A stretch of DNA of 64,000 nucleotides from Photobacterium swingsii (GCF_024346715.1 NZ_AP024852.1:2294001-2358000), one strand, 5' to 3'. Numbered from the stretch's first letter, positions 9,352-17,904 are shown. Notes: a model not told the origin generated them from the letters alone. A program made the numbers and translations.

Positions 9352-10257
9352 ATGAAAAAGTTATCAGTTATAGCACTTGCTACCTTAGGCTTATTGGGAA
9401 GTAACGTTGCATCAGCAGCAGAGCACAGTCAATCACTCGCCCAACCTAACGCAGCTCCAGTTCACTACACCAACCCGGCTAAAGATTTTTTGTCATCAAA
9501 ACTAGGCCTATCGCCAAGTGATGTGGAAATGCTCTTCAAGTATCACGAGAAAACAGTACTGGAGGAATTTCGCAATAGAGACAACCTACTATTTGGCAAT
9601 ATTGTCCCACTAAATAGCTCATCGTTTATGGCTCCAAATACCATAGGTAACCAACCCATTGGTGCTGGCTACCACCTAGTCAATTGGGATAGCCAATCCA
9701 TCGCCGCATTTAAAGATACGCTAGGTCGTGTTGTCTTTTTGATGAACACCCCTGAATTTCGCAAAGACTTTAATCTTAGTCTTTTCACCGTTAAAGCACA
9801 GAGCTCAGTGAATGTCTTAATTCCGAGCAGCTATGATAAGTTTAAAAGCTACGTCAATCAAACAGCGATAAGCTATGGAAATCATGTAAAGGCTTATGTA
9901 TCAGACTCTCATACAGGAAGAGCATGGGGCACTAATGGTCTTTTGATCGAGTTCGAACAATCTGGCATAGGTGCGGATCTAATCGCTCATGAGATGATGC
10001 ATGGTGTGGGTTACGCTCACGATGGTGCTTATAACGGCTGGAATGACAACATTCCATATTATGTACAAACTATTCTCTCTCGCAATGAAAGCGCATCAGA
10101 TATTTGTGATAATGGACTATCAAAATGTGAAGGCAATATGATTAATTCAGGTGTGCCATATAATAGTCAATATAATGATACTTACCGATCTGCAAGCAAA
10201 GAAACTGACCCAACATCTCTCGCATTGTTAGGTAAGTACTTTAACCACGTTAGTTAA
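9352..10257 (+). CDS. secreted metzincin-like zinc metallopeptidase
   Basis: A 301-residue protein with a clear Sec signal peptide (MKKLSVIALATLGLLGSNVASA, cleavage after about residue 22). The zinc motif HEMMHGVGYAH spans 213-223 and fits the metzincin HExxHxxGxxH pattern, with the active Glu at 214. Two Cys near the C-terminus (DICDNGLSKCEG) may form a disulphide. The rest of the protein is not recognisable, and the usual metzincin Met-turn could not be assigned. It is probably an extracellular or periplasmic protease. It is a single gene ending at a bidirectional terminator shared with the tRNA operon. Role and substrate unknown. Confidence 0.75.
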   Translation: MKKLSVIALATLGLLGSNVASAAEHSQSLAQPNAAPVHYTNPAKDFLSSKLGLSPSDVEMLFKYHEKTVLEEFRNRDNLLFGNIVPLNSSSFMAPNTIGNQPIGAGYHLVNWDSQSIAAFKDTLGRVVFLMNTPEFRKDFNLSLFTVKAQSSVNVLIPSSYDKFKSYVNQTAISYGNHVKAYVSDSHTGRAWGTNGLLIEFEQSGIGADLIAHEMMHGVGYAHDGAYNGWNDNIPYYVQTILSRNESASDICDNGLSKCEGNMINSGVPYNSQYNDTYRSASKETDPTSLALLGKYFNHVS

Positions 10258-10283
10258 GGCTCTTACTAACGGAACACAAAACG

Positions 10284-10321
10284 AAAAAAAGCCCCAGCAT
10301 TTCTGCTAGGGCTTTCTTTTT
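10284..10321. terminator. bidirectional terminator between peptidase gene and tRNA operon
   Basis: Hairpin AGCCCCAGCA / TGCTAGGGCT (one G-T type mismatch in the stem) with TTTC loop, flanked by an A7 run on the left and a T-rich tail on the right. It can stop the peptidase transcript on the plus strand and the tRNA operon on the minus strand. Confidence 0.8.
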
Positions 10322-10324
10322 ATA

Positions 10325-10398
10325 TGGAGGCGCGTCCCGGAGTCGAACCGAGGTCCACGGATTTGCAATCCGCTGCATAGCCACTCTGCCAACGCGCC
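10325..10398 (-). tRNA. tRNA-Cys (GCA), copy 1
   Basis: 74 nt with encoded CCA (TGG at 10325-10327 on the plus strand). The anticodon loop reads TTGCAAA, giving GCA. Last tRNA of the minus-strand array before the terminator. Confidence 0.95.
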
Positions 10399-10448
10399 AT
10401 ATTCTTTTTACTTATAATCGCCTATGGTAACGATATCAGTATATTAGA

Positions 10449-10535
10449 TGGTGCCCCGGGCCGGACTTGAACCGGCACAACGCGAACGTCGAGGGATTTT
10501 AAATCCCTTGTGTCTACCAATTCCACCACCAGGGC
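10449..10535 (-). tRNA. tRNA-Leu (TAA), copy 1
   Basis: 87 nt including CCA, with the long variable arm of a class II tRNA. Anticodon loop TTTAAAA gives TAA. Acceptor GCCCTGG pairs with CCCGGGGC end region. Confidence 0.95.
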
Positions 10536-10614
10536 ACGCAATTCTTTGCGATGCGCTAACTGAAAAGTTAAACACCATCTTTGTCTTACTACTATACGCA
10601 ATCAGACTTTATAT

Positions 10615-10690
10615 TGGAGCGACACACGAGGTTCGAACTCGTGACCTCAACCTTGGCAAGGTTGCGCTCTACCAGCTGAGCTAGTGTCGC
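10615..10690 (-). tRNA. tRNA-Gly (GCC), copy 1
   Basis: 76 nt including CCA. Acceptor GCGACAC pairs perfectly with GTGTCGC; anticodon loop CTTGCCAAG gives GCC. Confidence 0.95.
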
Positions 10691-10696
10691 TTAATA

Positions 10697-10770
10697 TGGA
10701 GGCGCGTCCCGGAGTCGAACCGAGGTCCACGGATTTGCAATCCGCTGCATAGCCACTCTGCCAACGCGCC
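10697..10770 (-). tRNA. tRNA-Cys (GCA), copy 2
   Basis: Same 74-nt sequence as copy 1 with encoded CCA; lies 6 nt from tRNA-Gly copy 1. It starts the repeat unit that recurs 509 bp to the right. Confidence 0.95.
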
Positions 10771-10822
10771 ATATTTCTTTCTCTACTCAATACCGCCTAT
10801 GGTAACGATACTAAGGAATAGA

Positions 10823-10909
10823 TGGTGCCCCGGGCCGGACTTGAACCGGCACAACGCGAACGTCGAGGGATTTTAAATCCCTTGTGTCTACCAATTCCAC
10901 CACCAGGGC
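10823..10909 (-). tRNA. tRNA-Leu (TAA), copy 2
   Basis: Same 87-nt sequence as copy 1. Its spacer to Cys copy 2 is the same as the Leu 3-Cys 3 spacer, showing a recent tandem duplication. Confidence 0.95.
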
Positions 10910-10999
10910 ACGCAATTCTTTATTGCTATGCGCTAACTGAAAAGTTAAACACCATCTAGATACTGACTTTCAACTAAGAACTATCAATACCGCAAATTT

Positions 11000-11092
11000 T
11001 GGAGCGACACACGAGGTTCCCGATCTTCGAGGAGCTAGGCGTGACCTCAACTTTGGCAAGGTTGCACTCTACCTGCTTTACCTGTGTTTCAC
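11000..11092 (-). pseudogene. broken tRNA-Gly (GCC)
   Basis: It aligns with the intact tRNA-Gly copies in the 3' acceptor end and the anticodon arm (TTGGCAAGG on the plus strand) but not elsewhere. The T-arm is disrupted by about 17 extra bases (CCGATCTTCGAGGAGC region, 11020-11040), the D-arm is changed (CCTGCTTTACC instead of CCAGCTGAGCT) and the 5' acceptor strand no longer pairs with the intact GTGTCGC 3' strand. It sits exactly 509 bp from intact copy 3 at its 3' end, so it is a decayed copy from the tandem duplication. It would still be transcribed within the array. Confidence 0.85.
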
Positions 11093-11123
11093 TTAACTCA
11101 TGATTAAATCATAAGTTTTATAT

Positions 11124-11199
11124 TGGAGCGACACACGAGGTTCGAACTCGTGACCTCAACCTTGGCAAGGTTGCGCTCTACCAGCTGAGCTAGTGTCGC
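11124..11199 (-). tRNA. tRNA-Gly (GCC), copy 2
   Basis: Identical 76-nt sequence to copy 1, intact acceptor and T-arm, encoded CCA. Placed between the broken Gly copy and Cys copy 3. Confidence 0.95.
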
Positions 11200-11205
11200 T
11201 TAATA

Positions 11206-11279
11206 TGGAGGCGCGTCCCGGAGTCGAACCGAGGTCCACGGATTTGCAATCCGCTGCATAGCCACTCTGCCAACGCGCC
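11206..11279 (-). tRNA. tRNA-Cys (GCA), copy 3
   Basis: Identical 74-nt sequence to the other copies, 509 bp from copy 2. Confidence 0.95.
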
Positions 11280-11331
11280 ATATTTCTTTCTCTACTCAAT
11301 ACCGCCTATGGTAACGATACTAAGGAATAGA

Positions 11332-11418
11332 TGGTGCCCCGGGCCGGACTTGAACCGGCACAACGCGAACGTCGAGGGATTTTAAATCCCTTGTGTCTAC
11401 CAATTCCACCACCAGGGC
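11332..11418 (-). tRNA. tRNA-Leu (TAA), copy 3
   Basis: Identical 87-nt sequence to the other copies, 509 bp from copy 2. Confidence 0.95.
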
Positions 11419-11508
11419 ACGCAATTCTTTATTGCTATGCGCTAACTGAAAAGTTAAACACCATCTAGATACTGACTTTCAGCTAAGAACTATCAATACC
11501 GCAAATTT

Positions 11509-11584
11509 TGGAGCGACACACGAGGTTCGAACTCGTGACCTCAACCTTGGCAAGGTTGCGCTCTACCAGCTGAGCTAGTGTCGC
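11509..11584 (-). tRNA. tRNA-Gly (GCC), copy 3
   Basis: Intact 76-nt copy and first tRNA of the array in transcription order, 42 nt downstream of the promoter's -10 element. Confidence 0.95.
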
Positions 11585-11625
11585 ATCAATGTTTCTCAGC
11601 GACCTTTGCCGTGAGAACGAGGCGT

Positions 11626-11653
11626 ACTTTACTAGATTCTAAAAATGAGTCAA
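11626..11653 (-). promoter_or_regulatory. promoter of the tRNA array
   Basis: On the minus strand TTGACT, 16 bases, then TAAAGT, followed by ACGCC. This is a near-consensus sigma-70 promoter with a GC-rich discriminator, the kind found at stringently controlled stable RNA operons. The same elements and the downstream CTCGTTCTCA leader recur at the lone tRNA-Cys at 17.2 kb. Confidence 0.8.
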
Positions 11654-12171
11654 TTAAAAAAATAAACAAATTATTCAATCGGTTAAAAAGCAGCCCCTAA
11701 CGAATAATATATATTCACATTGGGCAGTGATACCCCAAACAACCTGCTAAAAAACAAGCAGATAACCAGTTTCGCCTACGATCCTTTAAATAATAAAGCT
11801 CTACTGCTTTCTCAATTTTGGGGTTAAAACATTAAATAAGCACTATTTACTGAAAGATCACGCTATTTAGTGTGGTTAGTGTTCCCTTCTATAAGAGAGT
11901 AATGACCTTTTCCTCGTTATCGCACTCGCTCTATATATAGTAATAAGGATCTATACACTCTGTATTACAGCACTGACTGGCACCAGCCTTATTCGTAACA
12001 GTCTTATATAACAAATCGTGCTACACCACCTGAAGCACACTAATGGTGACCTACAAATATTCACAACACAGAAACCAAGCTGTAAATATTTATTCTTTTC
12101 TTTCTACATTATGTAGTAAACAAACACCAAAATAGTTCAATTAACACACAAAACATTGATTAAACCGCCGC
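11654..12171. other. non-coding stretch between tRNA promoter and nir promoter
   Basis: AT-rich, no ORF of coding character and no RNA recognised. The tRNA promoter lies at its left edge and the nitrate/anaerobic control sites at its right edge. Confidence 0.5.
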
Positions 12172-12187
12172 TACCCCTTTGGGGTTA
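12172..12187 (+). promoter_or_regulatory. NarL/NarP-type 7-2-7 site upstream of nirB
   Basis: TACCCCT-TT-GGGGTTA is close to the inverted heptamer pair bound by NarL/NarP (TACYYMT in each half, second half imperfect). Its centre (12179.5) is exactly 28 bp upstream of the FNR site centre, the same distance as between the two activator sites in the E. coli nir promoter. Confidence 0.6.
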
Positions 12188-12200
12188 TTTAAAATTGTAG

Positions 12201-12214
12201 TTGATTTACATCAT
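12201..12214 (+). promoter_or_regulatory. FNR box upstream of nirB
   Basis: TTGATTTACATCAT matches the FNR consensus TTGATnnnnATCAA in all but the last position. A plausible -10 (TATTAC at about 12234-12239) lies where a class II FNR promoter would have it, and the nirB start is at 12278. Confidence 0.75.
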
Positions 12215-12277
12215 ATTTATTCACAACTCGTCTTATTACTATCAGCTCAGATTTAACGCCTTTGTTAAGAGGATATT

Positions 12278-14827
12278 ATGAGCAAAGTCAGATTGGCGAT
12301 TATCGGTAACGGTATGGTTGGCCATCGCTATATCGAAGAATTAGTCGATAAGGCAGACATGGAAAACTACGAAGTAACAGTTTTCTGTGAAGAACCACGC
12401 ATTGCATACGACAGGGTTCACCTGTCTTCTTACTTCTCACACCATACAGCAGATGAACTTTCCCTTGTAAAAGAAGGCTTTTACGAAAAACACGGCATCA
12501 ACGTTCTTATCGGTGAACGTGCAATCACCATTAACCGCGCTCAAAAAATTATCCATTCTAATACTGGCCGTGAAATTCAATACGACAAGCTGATCATGGC
12601 AACAGGTTCTTACCCTTGGGTTCCTCCTATCAAAGGTAATGAAGGCAAAGATTGTTTCGTTTACCGCACTATCGAAGACCTAAAAACTATTGAAGCAACG
12701 GCTAAACGCAGTAAGAGCGGTGTCGTTGTCGGTGGTGGCCTGCTTGGGCTTGAGGCTGCTGGCGCACTTAAAGCGCTAGGCGTTGAGACACACGTTATTG
12801 AGTTTGCCCCTGTCCTTATGGCGGAGCAACTGGATCCACAGGGTGGTGAACAGCTGCGTAAGAAAATTGAAAAGCTGGGTGTAAAGGTCCACACAGGGAA
12901 GAATACTCAAGAAATCCTTGCTGAAGGTACTGAAGCGCGTAACACAATGAACTTTGCCGATGGTACCTCGCTAGAAGTTGACTTTATTGTGTTCTCAACG
13001 GGTATTCGTCCACAAGATAAGCTCGCAATGCAATGTGGTTTAGCAACAGGGCGTCGTGGCGGTATCGCTATCGACGATCACTGTCTAACCTCAGACCAAG
13101 ATGTCTATGCTATTGGTGAATGTGCCTCTTGGAACGAGATGTTCTACGGGCTTGTCGCGCCTGGCTATAAAATGGCACAAGTTGCCGTTAGTCACTTAAT
13201 TGGTGATGACAACGCATTTGAAGGTGCTGACATGAGCGCCAAACTCAAATTACTTGGCGTAAAAGTCGGTAGTATCGGCGACGCAAATGGCCGTACTCCT
13301 AACAGTAAAAGCTACGTTTACCTTGATGAAAACGAAGAAGTGTACAAACGCATTATCGTTTCTGAAGACGGTAAAAAATTGCTTGGTGCAGTACTTGTAG
13401 GTGATACCTCTGACTACGGTAATTTACTGCAGTTAAAACTGAATGACATCGAATTACCCAAGCACCCAGATACATTAATCCTACCAGCCCACGCTGGCGC
13501 TGAAAAACCCGCTATGGGGGCTGACTCCCTACCCGATTCTGCCGTCATTTGTTCATGTTTTGATGTCACAAAAGGCAAGATAGCAACGGCTGTGGCTGAT
13601 GGCCACACTACCCTTGGTGAAATCAAAGCAGTAACGGGGGCAGGTACGGGGTGTGGTGGTTGTTTGCCACTCATTACTCAAGTGCTGAATGCAGAACTGG
13701 CTAAATCAGGTATCGAAGTGAAAAATCACCTTTGTGAGCACTTCGAATATTCTCGCCAAGAACTTTTTCACCTTATCCGTGTAGAGAAAATCAAAACCTT
13801 TGATGAGCTATTGAAAAAATACGGGAAAGGTTATGGCTGTGAAGTATGTAAGCCGACTGTTGGTTCAATTCTGGCTTCAAGCTGGAATGACTACGTTCTC
13901 ACGCAAGACAATACGCCGCTGCAAGATACCAATGACATCTTTTTAGGCAATATGCAAAAAGATGGCACCTATTCTGTTATCCCGCGTATGGCAGGCGGTG
14001 AAGTCACGCCAGCAGGTTTGATGGCAGTAGCGGAAGTTGCCAGTGAATTCAACCTATACACCAAAATCACAGGTGCACAGCGCATTGGTTTATTTGGCGC
14101 ACAAAAAGATGACTTGCCTGTTATTTGGGAAAAACTGATTGCCGCTGGCTTTGAAACAGGCCAAGCCTATGCAAAAGCCCTACGTATGGCGAAAACATGT
14201 GTGGGCAGCACTTGGTGTCGTTTCGGGGTACAAGACAGTGTTGGCTTAGGTGTCGAACTTGAAAACCGCTACAAAGGTATTCGTACTCCGCACAAAATGA
14301 AGTTCGGTGTTTCTGGCTGTACCCGTGAATGTGCCGAAGCACAAGGCAAAGACTTAGGCATTATCGCAACAGATGCCGGTTGGAACATGTATGTCGGCGG
14401 TAATGGTGGTATGAAACCGCGACACGCTGACTTACTGGCTGCTGACTTAGATAAAGAAACGCTGCTTCAATATGTCGACCGTTACCTAATGTTCTACGTG
14501 CGTACCGCGGACAAACTGCAGCGTACTTCGGTATGGCTTGAAAATCTTGAAGGCGGCATCGAATACCTACGCGATGTCATTATCAACGACAAGCTTGGCA
14601 TCAATGCACAGCTAGAAGCAGATGCAGACAAACTGATTTCAAGCTACCAGTGTGAGTGGACCACCACACTGAGTAACGATGACCAACTAAAACGCTTTAG
14701 TCATTTCATTAATTCAGATGAACGCGATAGCAATGTTGTATTTGTCTCTGAACGTGAACAGCACCGCCCTGCGACTGAAGAAGAAAAAGCGCCTATTTAT
14801 AACATTTCAGTGGAGGAACACGCATGA
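12278..14827 (+). CDS. nirB: nitrite reductase (NADH) large subunit
   Basis: 849 residues, the usual length. The order is an N-terminal FAD/NADH oxidoreductase part (about 1-400), two BFD-type [2Fe-2S] regions with Cys pairs (CSCF and CGGC around 420-470; CEVC near 525), a ferredoxin-like half domain (about 560-620) and the sirohaem/[4Fe-4S] domain with ligands C641, C647, C681 and C685 in the CX5C...CX3C pattern. It reduces nitrite to ammonium in the cytoplasm using NADH, with NirD. The ribosome site AAGAGGAT precedes the ATG. It overlaps nirD by four bases and lies behind FNR and NarL/NarP-type sites, so it is expected to be induced without oxygen and with nitrate or nitrite. Confidence 0.96.
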   Translation: MSKVRLAIIGNGMVGHRYIEELVDKADMENYEVTVFCEEPRIAYDRVHLSSYFSHHTADELSLVKEGFYEKHGINVLIGERAITINRAQKIIHSNTGREIQYDKLIMATGSYPWVPPIKGNEGKDCFVYRTIEDLKTIEATAKRSKSGVVVGGGLLGLEAAGALKALGVETHVIEFAPVLMAEQLDPQGGEQLRKKIEKLGVKVHTGKNTQEILAEGTEARNTMNFADGTSLEVDFIVFSTGIRPQDKLAMQCGLATGRRGGIAIDDHCLTSDQDVYAIGECASWNEMFYGLVAPGYKMAQVAVSHLIGDDNAFEGADMSAKLKLLGVKVGSIGDANGRTPNSKSYVYLDENEEVYKRIIVSEDGKKLLGAVLVGDTSDYGNLLQLKLNDIELPKHPDTLILPAHAGAEKPAMGADSLPDSAVICSCFDVTKGKIATAVADGHTTLGEIKAVTGAGTGCGGCLPLITQVLNAELAKSGIEVKNHLCEHFEYSRQELFHLIRVEKIKTFDELLKKYGKGYGCEVCKPTVGSILASSWNDYVLTQDNTPLQDTNDIFLGNMQKDGTYSVIPRMAGGEVTPAGLMAVAEVASEFNLYTKITGAQRIGLFGAQKDDLPVIWEKLIAAGFETGQAYAKALRMAKTCVGSTWCRFGVQDSVGLGVELENRYKGIRTPHKMKFGVSGCTRECAEAQGKDLGIIATDAGWNMYVGGNGGMKPRHADLLAADLDKETLLQYVDRYLMFYVRTADKLQRTSVWLENLEGGIEYLRDVIINDKLGINAQLEADADKLISSYQCEWTTTLSNDDQLKRFSHFINSDERDSNVVFVSEREQHRPATEEEKAPIYNISVEEHA

Positions 14828-15150
14828 GCCAGTGGATCACCGTCTGTCAAGTAGAGGATGTTATGCCCGGAACAGGTGTTTGTGCGTTAGTAAATGGTGA
14901 ACAAGTTGCTTTGTTCCGACCGGATGCATCAGACACATTCTACGCAATCAGTAATATGGATCCGTTTGCTCGCTCTAACGTGTTATCTCGTGGTCTTATT
15001 TGTGAACATGAAAATGAGCTTTGGGTAGCAAGTCCACTCAAAAAACAACGCTTCGCATTAAAAGACGGCCGCTGCCTAGAGAATGCAGAAGCATCCATAA
15101 AAAGCTATCAAGTACAAGTAGTCAACAGCGAAGTTCAAATCGCGGCTTAA
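14824..15150 (+). CDS. nirD: nitrite reductase (NADH) small subunit
   Basis: 108 residues, Rieske-like fold but without the Cys/His cluster ligands, as is normal for NirD. It begins in the ATGA overlap with nirB, so the two subunits are translationally coupled. It is required for NirB activity in the cytoplasm. A strong hairpin follows the stop, so part of the transcript may end here before nirC. Confidence 0.93.
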   Translation: MSQWITVCQVEDVMPGTGVCALVNGEQVALFRPDASDTFYAISNMDPFARSNVLSRGLICEHENELWVASPLKKQRFALKDGRCLENAEASIKSYQVQVVNSEVQIAA

Positions 15151-15180
15151 ATATTAAACCCTTAGCTTCACGCTAAGATT

Positions 15181-15222
15181 CAGGGAATTTTGGTTACCAG
15201 TTGTCAAAATTCCCTGCTTTTT
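15181..15222 (+). terminator. hairpin between nirD and nirC
   Basis: A perfect 12-bp inverted repeat (CAGGGAATTTTG and complement) with a 12-nt loop followed by CTTTTT. It looks like an intrinsic terminator, probably leaky since nirC and cobA belong to the same pathway, or it may set the ratio of nirBD to nirC mRNA. Confidence 0.75.
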
Positions 15223-15291
15223 GGAATAGGTATAGTGGCCATTATCTATCCCAAAAAGATTTCGATTTAAATTTAAGAAAGGAAAACTCGC

Positions 15292-16116
15292 ATGTACGCA
15301 GACACGATTAAGAAATGTTCAGCCAATGCTGCTCGTATCGTTGATTTTGCAGATAAGGAAAAATTAGGGTTCTGGCTAAGCTCTGCTATGGCAGGTGCTT
15401 ATGTTGGGTTAGGGATTATCCTTATTTTTACTTTGGGTAATATGGTCGATCCATCTATTCGTTCCTTAGTCATGGGCGGTACATTTGGTATTGCTTTGAC
15501 CTTAGTTATTATCGCTGGATCTGAGCTATACACTGGACACACTATGTTCCTCACCTTTGGTGTAAAAACAGGTCAAATTACCCTTGCTGATACCCTACGG
15601 GTACTGCCACAAACATGGGCAGGAAACTTAATAGGCTCAGTGGGTGTTGCACTTCTGTTCTTTTACGCTGGCGGCGGAAAGCTACTACCTGATACCAACA
15701 GCCTCCTTAACAATGTCGCTATGGCTAAAACATCTGGTTCTGCCACTGCTCTCTTGTTCAAAGGTATTTTATGTAACTGGCTTGTCTGCTTAGCGATCTG
15801 GATGTGCCAGCGAGTTGAAGGCTCTGCTAAATTTATCGCCATTTGGTGGTGTTTATTGGCCTTTATTGCCTCTGGCTATGAGCACTCTATTGCCAATATG
15901 ACTATCTTTGCATTATCTTGGTTCGGCGAACACAAAGAGGCATTTACATTAGCTGGAATTGGTCACAACCTATTATGGGTAACTATCGGCAATACAATTT
16001 CAGGTGTCGTATTTATGGGGCTAGGTTATTGGTTTACAACACCTAAAACACAACGTCCAATCATAAAATCTGCAAAAGCAAATGCATCAACAGCAACAGC
16101 AACACAAACAGCCTAA
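15292..16116 (+). CDS. nirC: nitrite transporter, formate/nitrite channel family
   Basis: 274 residues with six hydrophobic segments and strong likeness to E. coli NirC along its length, including AGSELYTGHTMF, LCNWLVCLAIWM and ASGYEHSIANMT. It forms a pentameric inner-membrane channel that brings nitrite to NirBD and can export it when it builds up. The gene has an AAGGAAA ribosome site and lies between nirD and cobA, the usual nir order. The C-terminal tail is unusually rich in Ala and Thr (TATATQTA). Confidence 0.94.
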   Translation: MYADTIKKCSANAARIVDFADKEKLGFWLSSAMAGAYVGLGIILIFTLGNMVDPSIRSLVMGGTFGIALTLVIIAGSELYTGHTMFLTFGVKTGQITLADTLRVLPQTWAGNLIGSVGVALLFFYAGGGKLLPDTNSLLNNVAMAKTSGSATALLFKGILCNWLVCLAIWMCQRVEGSAKFIAIWWCLLAFIASGYEHSIANMTIFALSWFGEHKEAFTLAGIGHNLLWVTIGNTISGVVFMGLGYWFTTPKTQRPIIKSAKANASTATATQTA

Positions 16117-16206
16117 TTAAGCGTCACGGTGCAGTAGAGATACTGCACCACTAAAAGCCTTAGCTAAGTACGATTTAGTTTCAAATTGCCGAGTGGAGTA
16201 AGCCTA

Positions 16207-17049
16207 ATGACAACCGACAATAAAGTTTGCCACCTGACCCCTCAATCAACGATGGGTAAAGTCATATTGGTTGGCGCAGGACCTGGTGATCCTGATCTAT
16301 TGACAGTAAAAGCACTACGCATGCTCCAGCAAGCTGATGTTGTTGTTTATGACCGATTAGTTTCAAATGAAATTATTGAGTTAATTCCCGAAAAAACAGA
16401 CCTAATTTTCGTTGGTAAACGTGCAGGGAATCACTGTGTACCTCAAGACGGCATTAACCAAATTTTGGTTGAAGAGGCACTAAAGGGGCAAATCGTTGTT
16501 CGATTAAAAGGCGGTGATCCTTTTATCTTTGGCCGTGGTGGCGAAGAGCTTGAAGCGCTGCTTCCTCATGATATTCCCTTCGAAGTCGTGCCGGGCATTA
16601 CAGCTGCGGCAGGTTGCGCAGCTTATGCAGGGATCCCCCTCACTCATCGCGATCATGCGCAAAGCGTTCAGTTTGTCACTGGCCATCTAAAATCAGAAAA
16701 AGAGCAAATCGACTGGTCATCCTTAGCAAGAACAAACAACACATTAGTGTTTTATATGGGCCTAAACCAAAGCGGTGAAATTCGCCGTCGATTAGAAGCA
16801 CACGGTATGTCCCCACTGACACCCGCTGCGATTGTTGAACGAGGTACAAGCCATAATCAACGTGTACTTCCTTGCTCATTAGAAACATTAGAGATTATTG
16901 CGGCGCACGCCGAAAGCCCTGCGCTCATCATTATAGGCAGCGTGACACAACTTGCTCACAAACTGTCATGGTTTGAACCAAAGCAAAGCCTACTAAGTTG
17001 CTATAGTGAAATGACTGAAGTAGCAGAAGACAAGCGCGAAATAATCTGA
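16207..17049 (+). CDS. cobA: uroporphyrinogen-III C-methyltransferase
   Basis: 280 residues from the ATG at 16207, chosen because GTGGAG lies 9 bases before it; an in-frame TTG seven codons earlier lacks a ribosome site. The SAM-dependent methyltransferase motifs are clear: [12 protein letters not shown] near the N-terminus, [17 protein letters not shown] and [21 protein letters not shown]. It makes precorrin-2, the first step to sirohaem, the cofactor NirB needs. No dehydrogenase/ferrochelatase domain is fused as in CysG, so another protein must finish sirohaem. It is the last gene of the nir cluster and is followed by a terminator. Confidence 0.93.
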   Translation: MTTDNKVCHLTPQSTMGKVILVGAGPGDPDLLTVKALRMLQQADVVVYDRLVSNEIIELIPEKTDLIFVGKRAGNHCVPQDGINQILVEEALKGQIVVRLKGGDPFIFGRGGEELEALLPHDIPFEVVPGITAAAGCAAYAGIPLTHRDHAQSVQFVTGHLKSEKEQIDWSSLARTNNTLVFYMGLNQSGEIRRRLEAHGMSPLTPAAIVERGTSHNQRVLPCSLETLEIIAAHAESPALIIIGSVTQLAHKLSWFEPKQSLLSCYSEMTEVAEDKREII

Positions 17050-17094
17050 TCACCAGCAAGGTTGATCTTTAAAGGGACAGGACTAAGTAGATAC

Positions 17095-17124
17095 AAAAAA
17101 GCCAGCAACTAAGCTGGCTTTTCG
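17095..17124 (+). terminator. terminator after cobA
   Basis: AAAAAA, then GCCAGC and its complement with a 6-nt loop (AACTAA... ), then TTTT. An intrinsic terminator usable from either side, between cobA and the minus-strand tRNA-Cys. Confidence 0.8.
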
Positions 17125-17166
17125 GACTTTAACCGTCAAACCTCGTAGTGAGATTCGGTATAAATA

Positions 17167-17240
17167 TGGAGGCGCGTCCCGGAGTCGAACCGAGGTCCAC
17201 GGATTTGCAATCCGCTGCATAGCCACTCTGCCAACGCGCC
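17167..17240 (-). tRNA. tRNA-Cys (GCA), copy 4, separate locus
   Basis: 74 nt, same sequence as the three array copies with encoded CCA. It stands alone behind its own promoter. Confidence 0.95.
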
Positions 17241-17271
17241 ATTTACAGTGTTCTCGCTGAGAACGAGGCGT

Positions 17272-17299
17272 ACTTTACCCTGTTCAACAATAGAGTCAA
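17272..17299 (-). promoter_or_regulatory. promoter of the lone tRNA-Cys
   Basis: TTGACT, 16 bases, TAAAGT, then ACGCC on the minus strand: the same boxes, spacing, discriminator and leader as the array promoter at 11626-11653, while the 16-base spacer itself differs. Confidence 0.8.
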
Positions 17300-17396
17300 T
17301 AACAAATCTATCAGTTATGGTGTGACTGAATATTCAATCACCAAATATACTGTATTTTATTCACCATCACTGGCATTTTGCTAACTCAATGCGCAA

Positions 17397-17864
17397 TTAT
17401 TCACTTTTCGCCGGTACTGCTTGTGTAAGCACAGAGTACGAGACACTACTGGTTTCGCCAGCCAAAGTCGGCTTAATAGCACTAAATGCAGTATTTTCAA
17501 ATAAAATATGGTAGTTACCCTCTGCAAGGGCGAACCAGTCTGTTTCATGCACGCCATTCAATGGGGTAATACTTTTGATATACACGAGTGATGCGTTGCC
17601 GAAGTCACCATTTTGTGTTGTTGCTACCCATTGACGATAATCTTCTTCATCAAGAATATAAGCTTCTATTGGGTTCCCTCCCTGAAGACTGGCTTTTACT
17701 TTTACTTGCTTATCTTTACCTACGCTAAACTGTGGTGCTTGATAGGTATTGGCTTTAACGTATAAAGAATCGGATTCAGTCACATCCTCGCCACTATTGC
17801 ACCCTGACAGCCCTAATATAGAACCAAGTATGACTAAGGCTATTATCTTTCGCTTACTATTCAT
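17397..17864 (-). CDS. putative lipoprotein of unknown function
   Basis: 155 residues. A lipoprotein signal is plain: basic MNSKRK, a hydrophobic run, and the lipobox LSGC with the lipidated Cys at residue 22. The mature part has no recognisable domain; it mentions no metal or haem motifs and ends with many small residues. It is separated from the norspermidine operon by a terminator, so it has its own promoter. No function is offered. Confidence 0.65.
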   Translation of the reverse strand: MNSKRKIIALVILGSILGLSGCNSGEDVTESDSLYVKANTYQAPQFSVGKDKQVKVKASLQGGNPIEAYILDEEDYRQWVATTQNGDFGNASLVYIKSITPLNGVHETDWFALAEGNYHILFENTAFSAIKPTLAGETSSVSYSVLTQAVPAKSE

Positions 17865-17904
17865 ATCATCAACAACACTGTTTTATTAGAGTTGTAACTA
17901 TAAC

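Larger units (their letters stand above)
10697..11584 (-). repeat. tandem duplication of a Gly-Leu-Cys tRNA unit
   Basis: Cys, Leu and the 3' end of Gly recur at a constant offset of 509 bp (10697/11206, 10823/11332, 11000/11509). The spacers between them are essentially identical, with one visible base change (CAACTA against CAGCTA). A third, more diverged unit lies at 10325-10690. Confidence 0.9.

Noticed and set aside
10448..10684. A plus-strand ORF of 78 codons over tRNA genes
   Set aside because: It is only the reverse side of tRNA-Leu and tRNA-Gly; a known false call in tRNA arrays.
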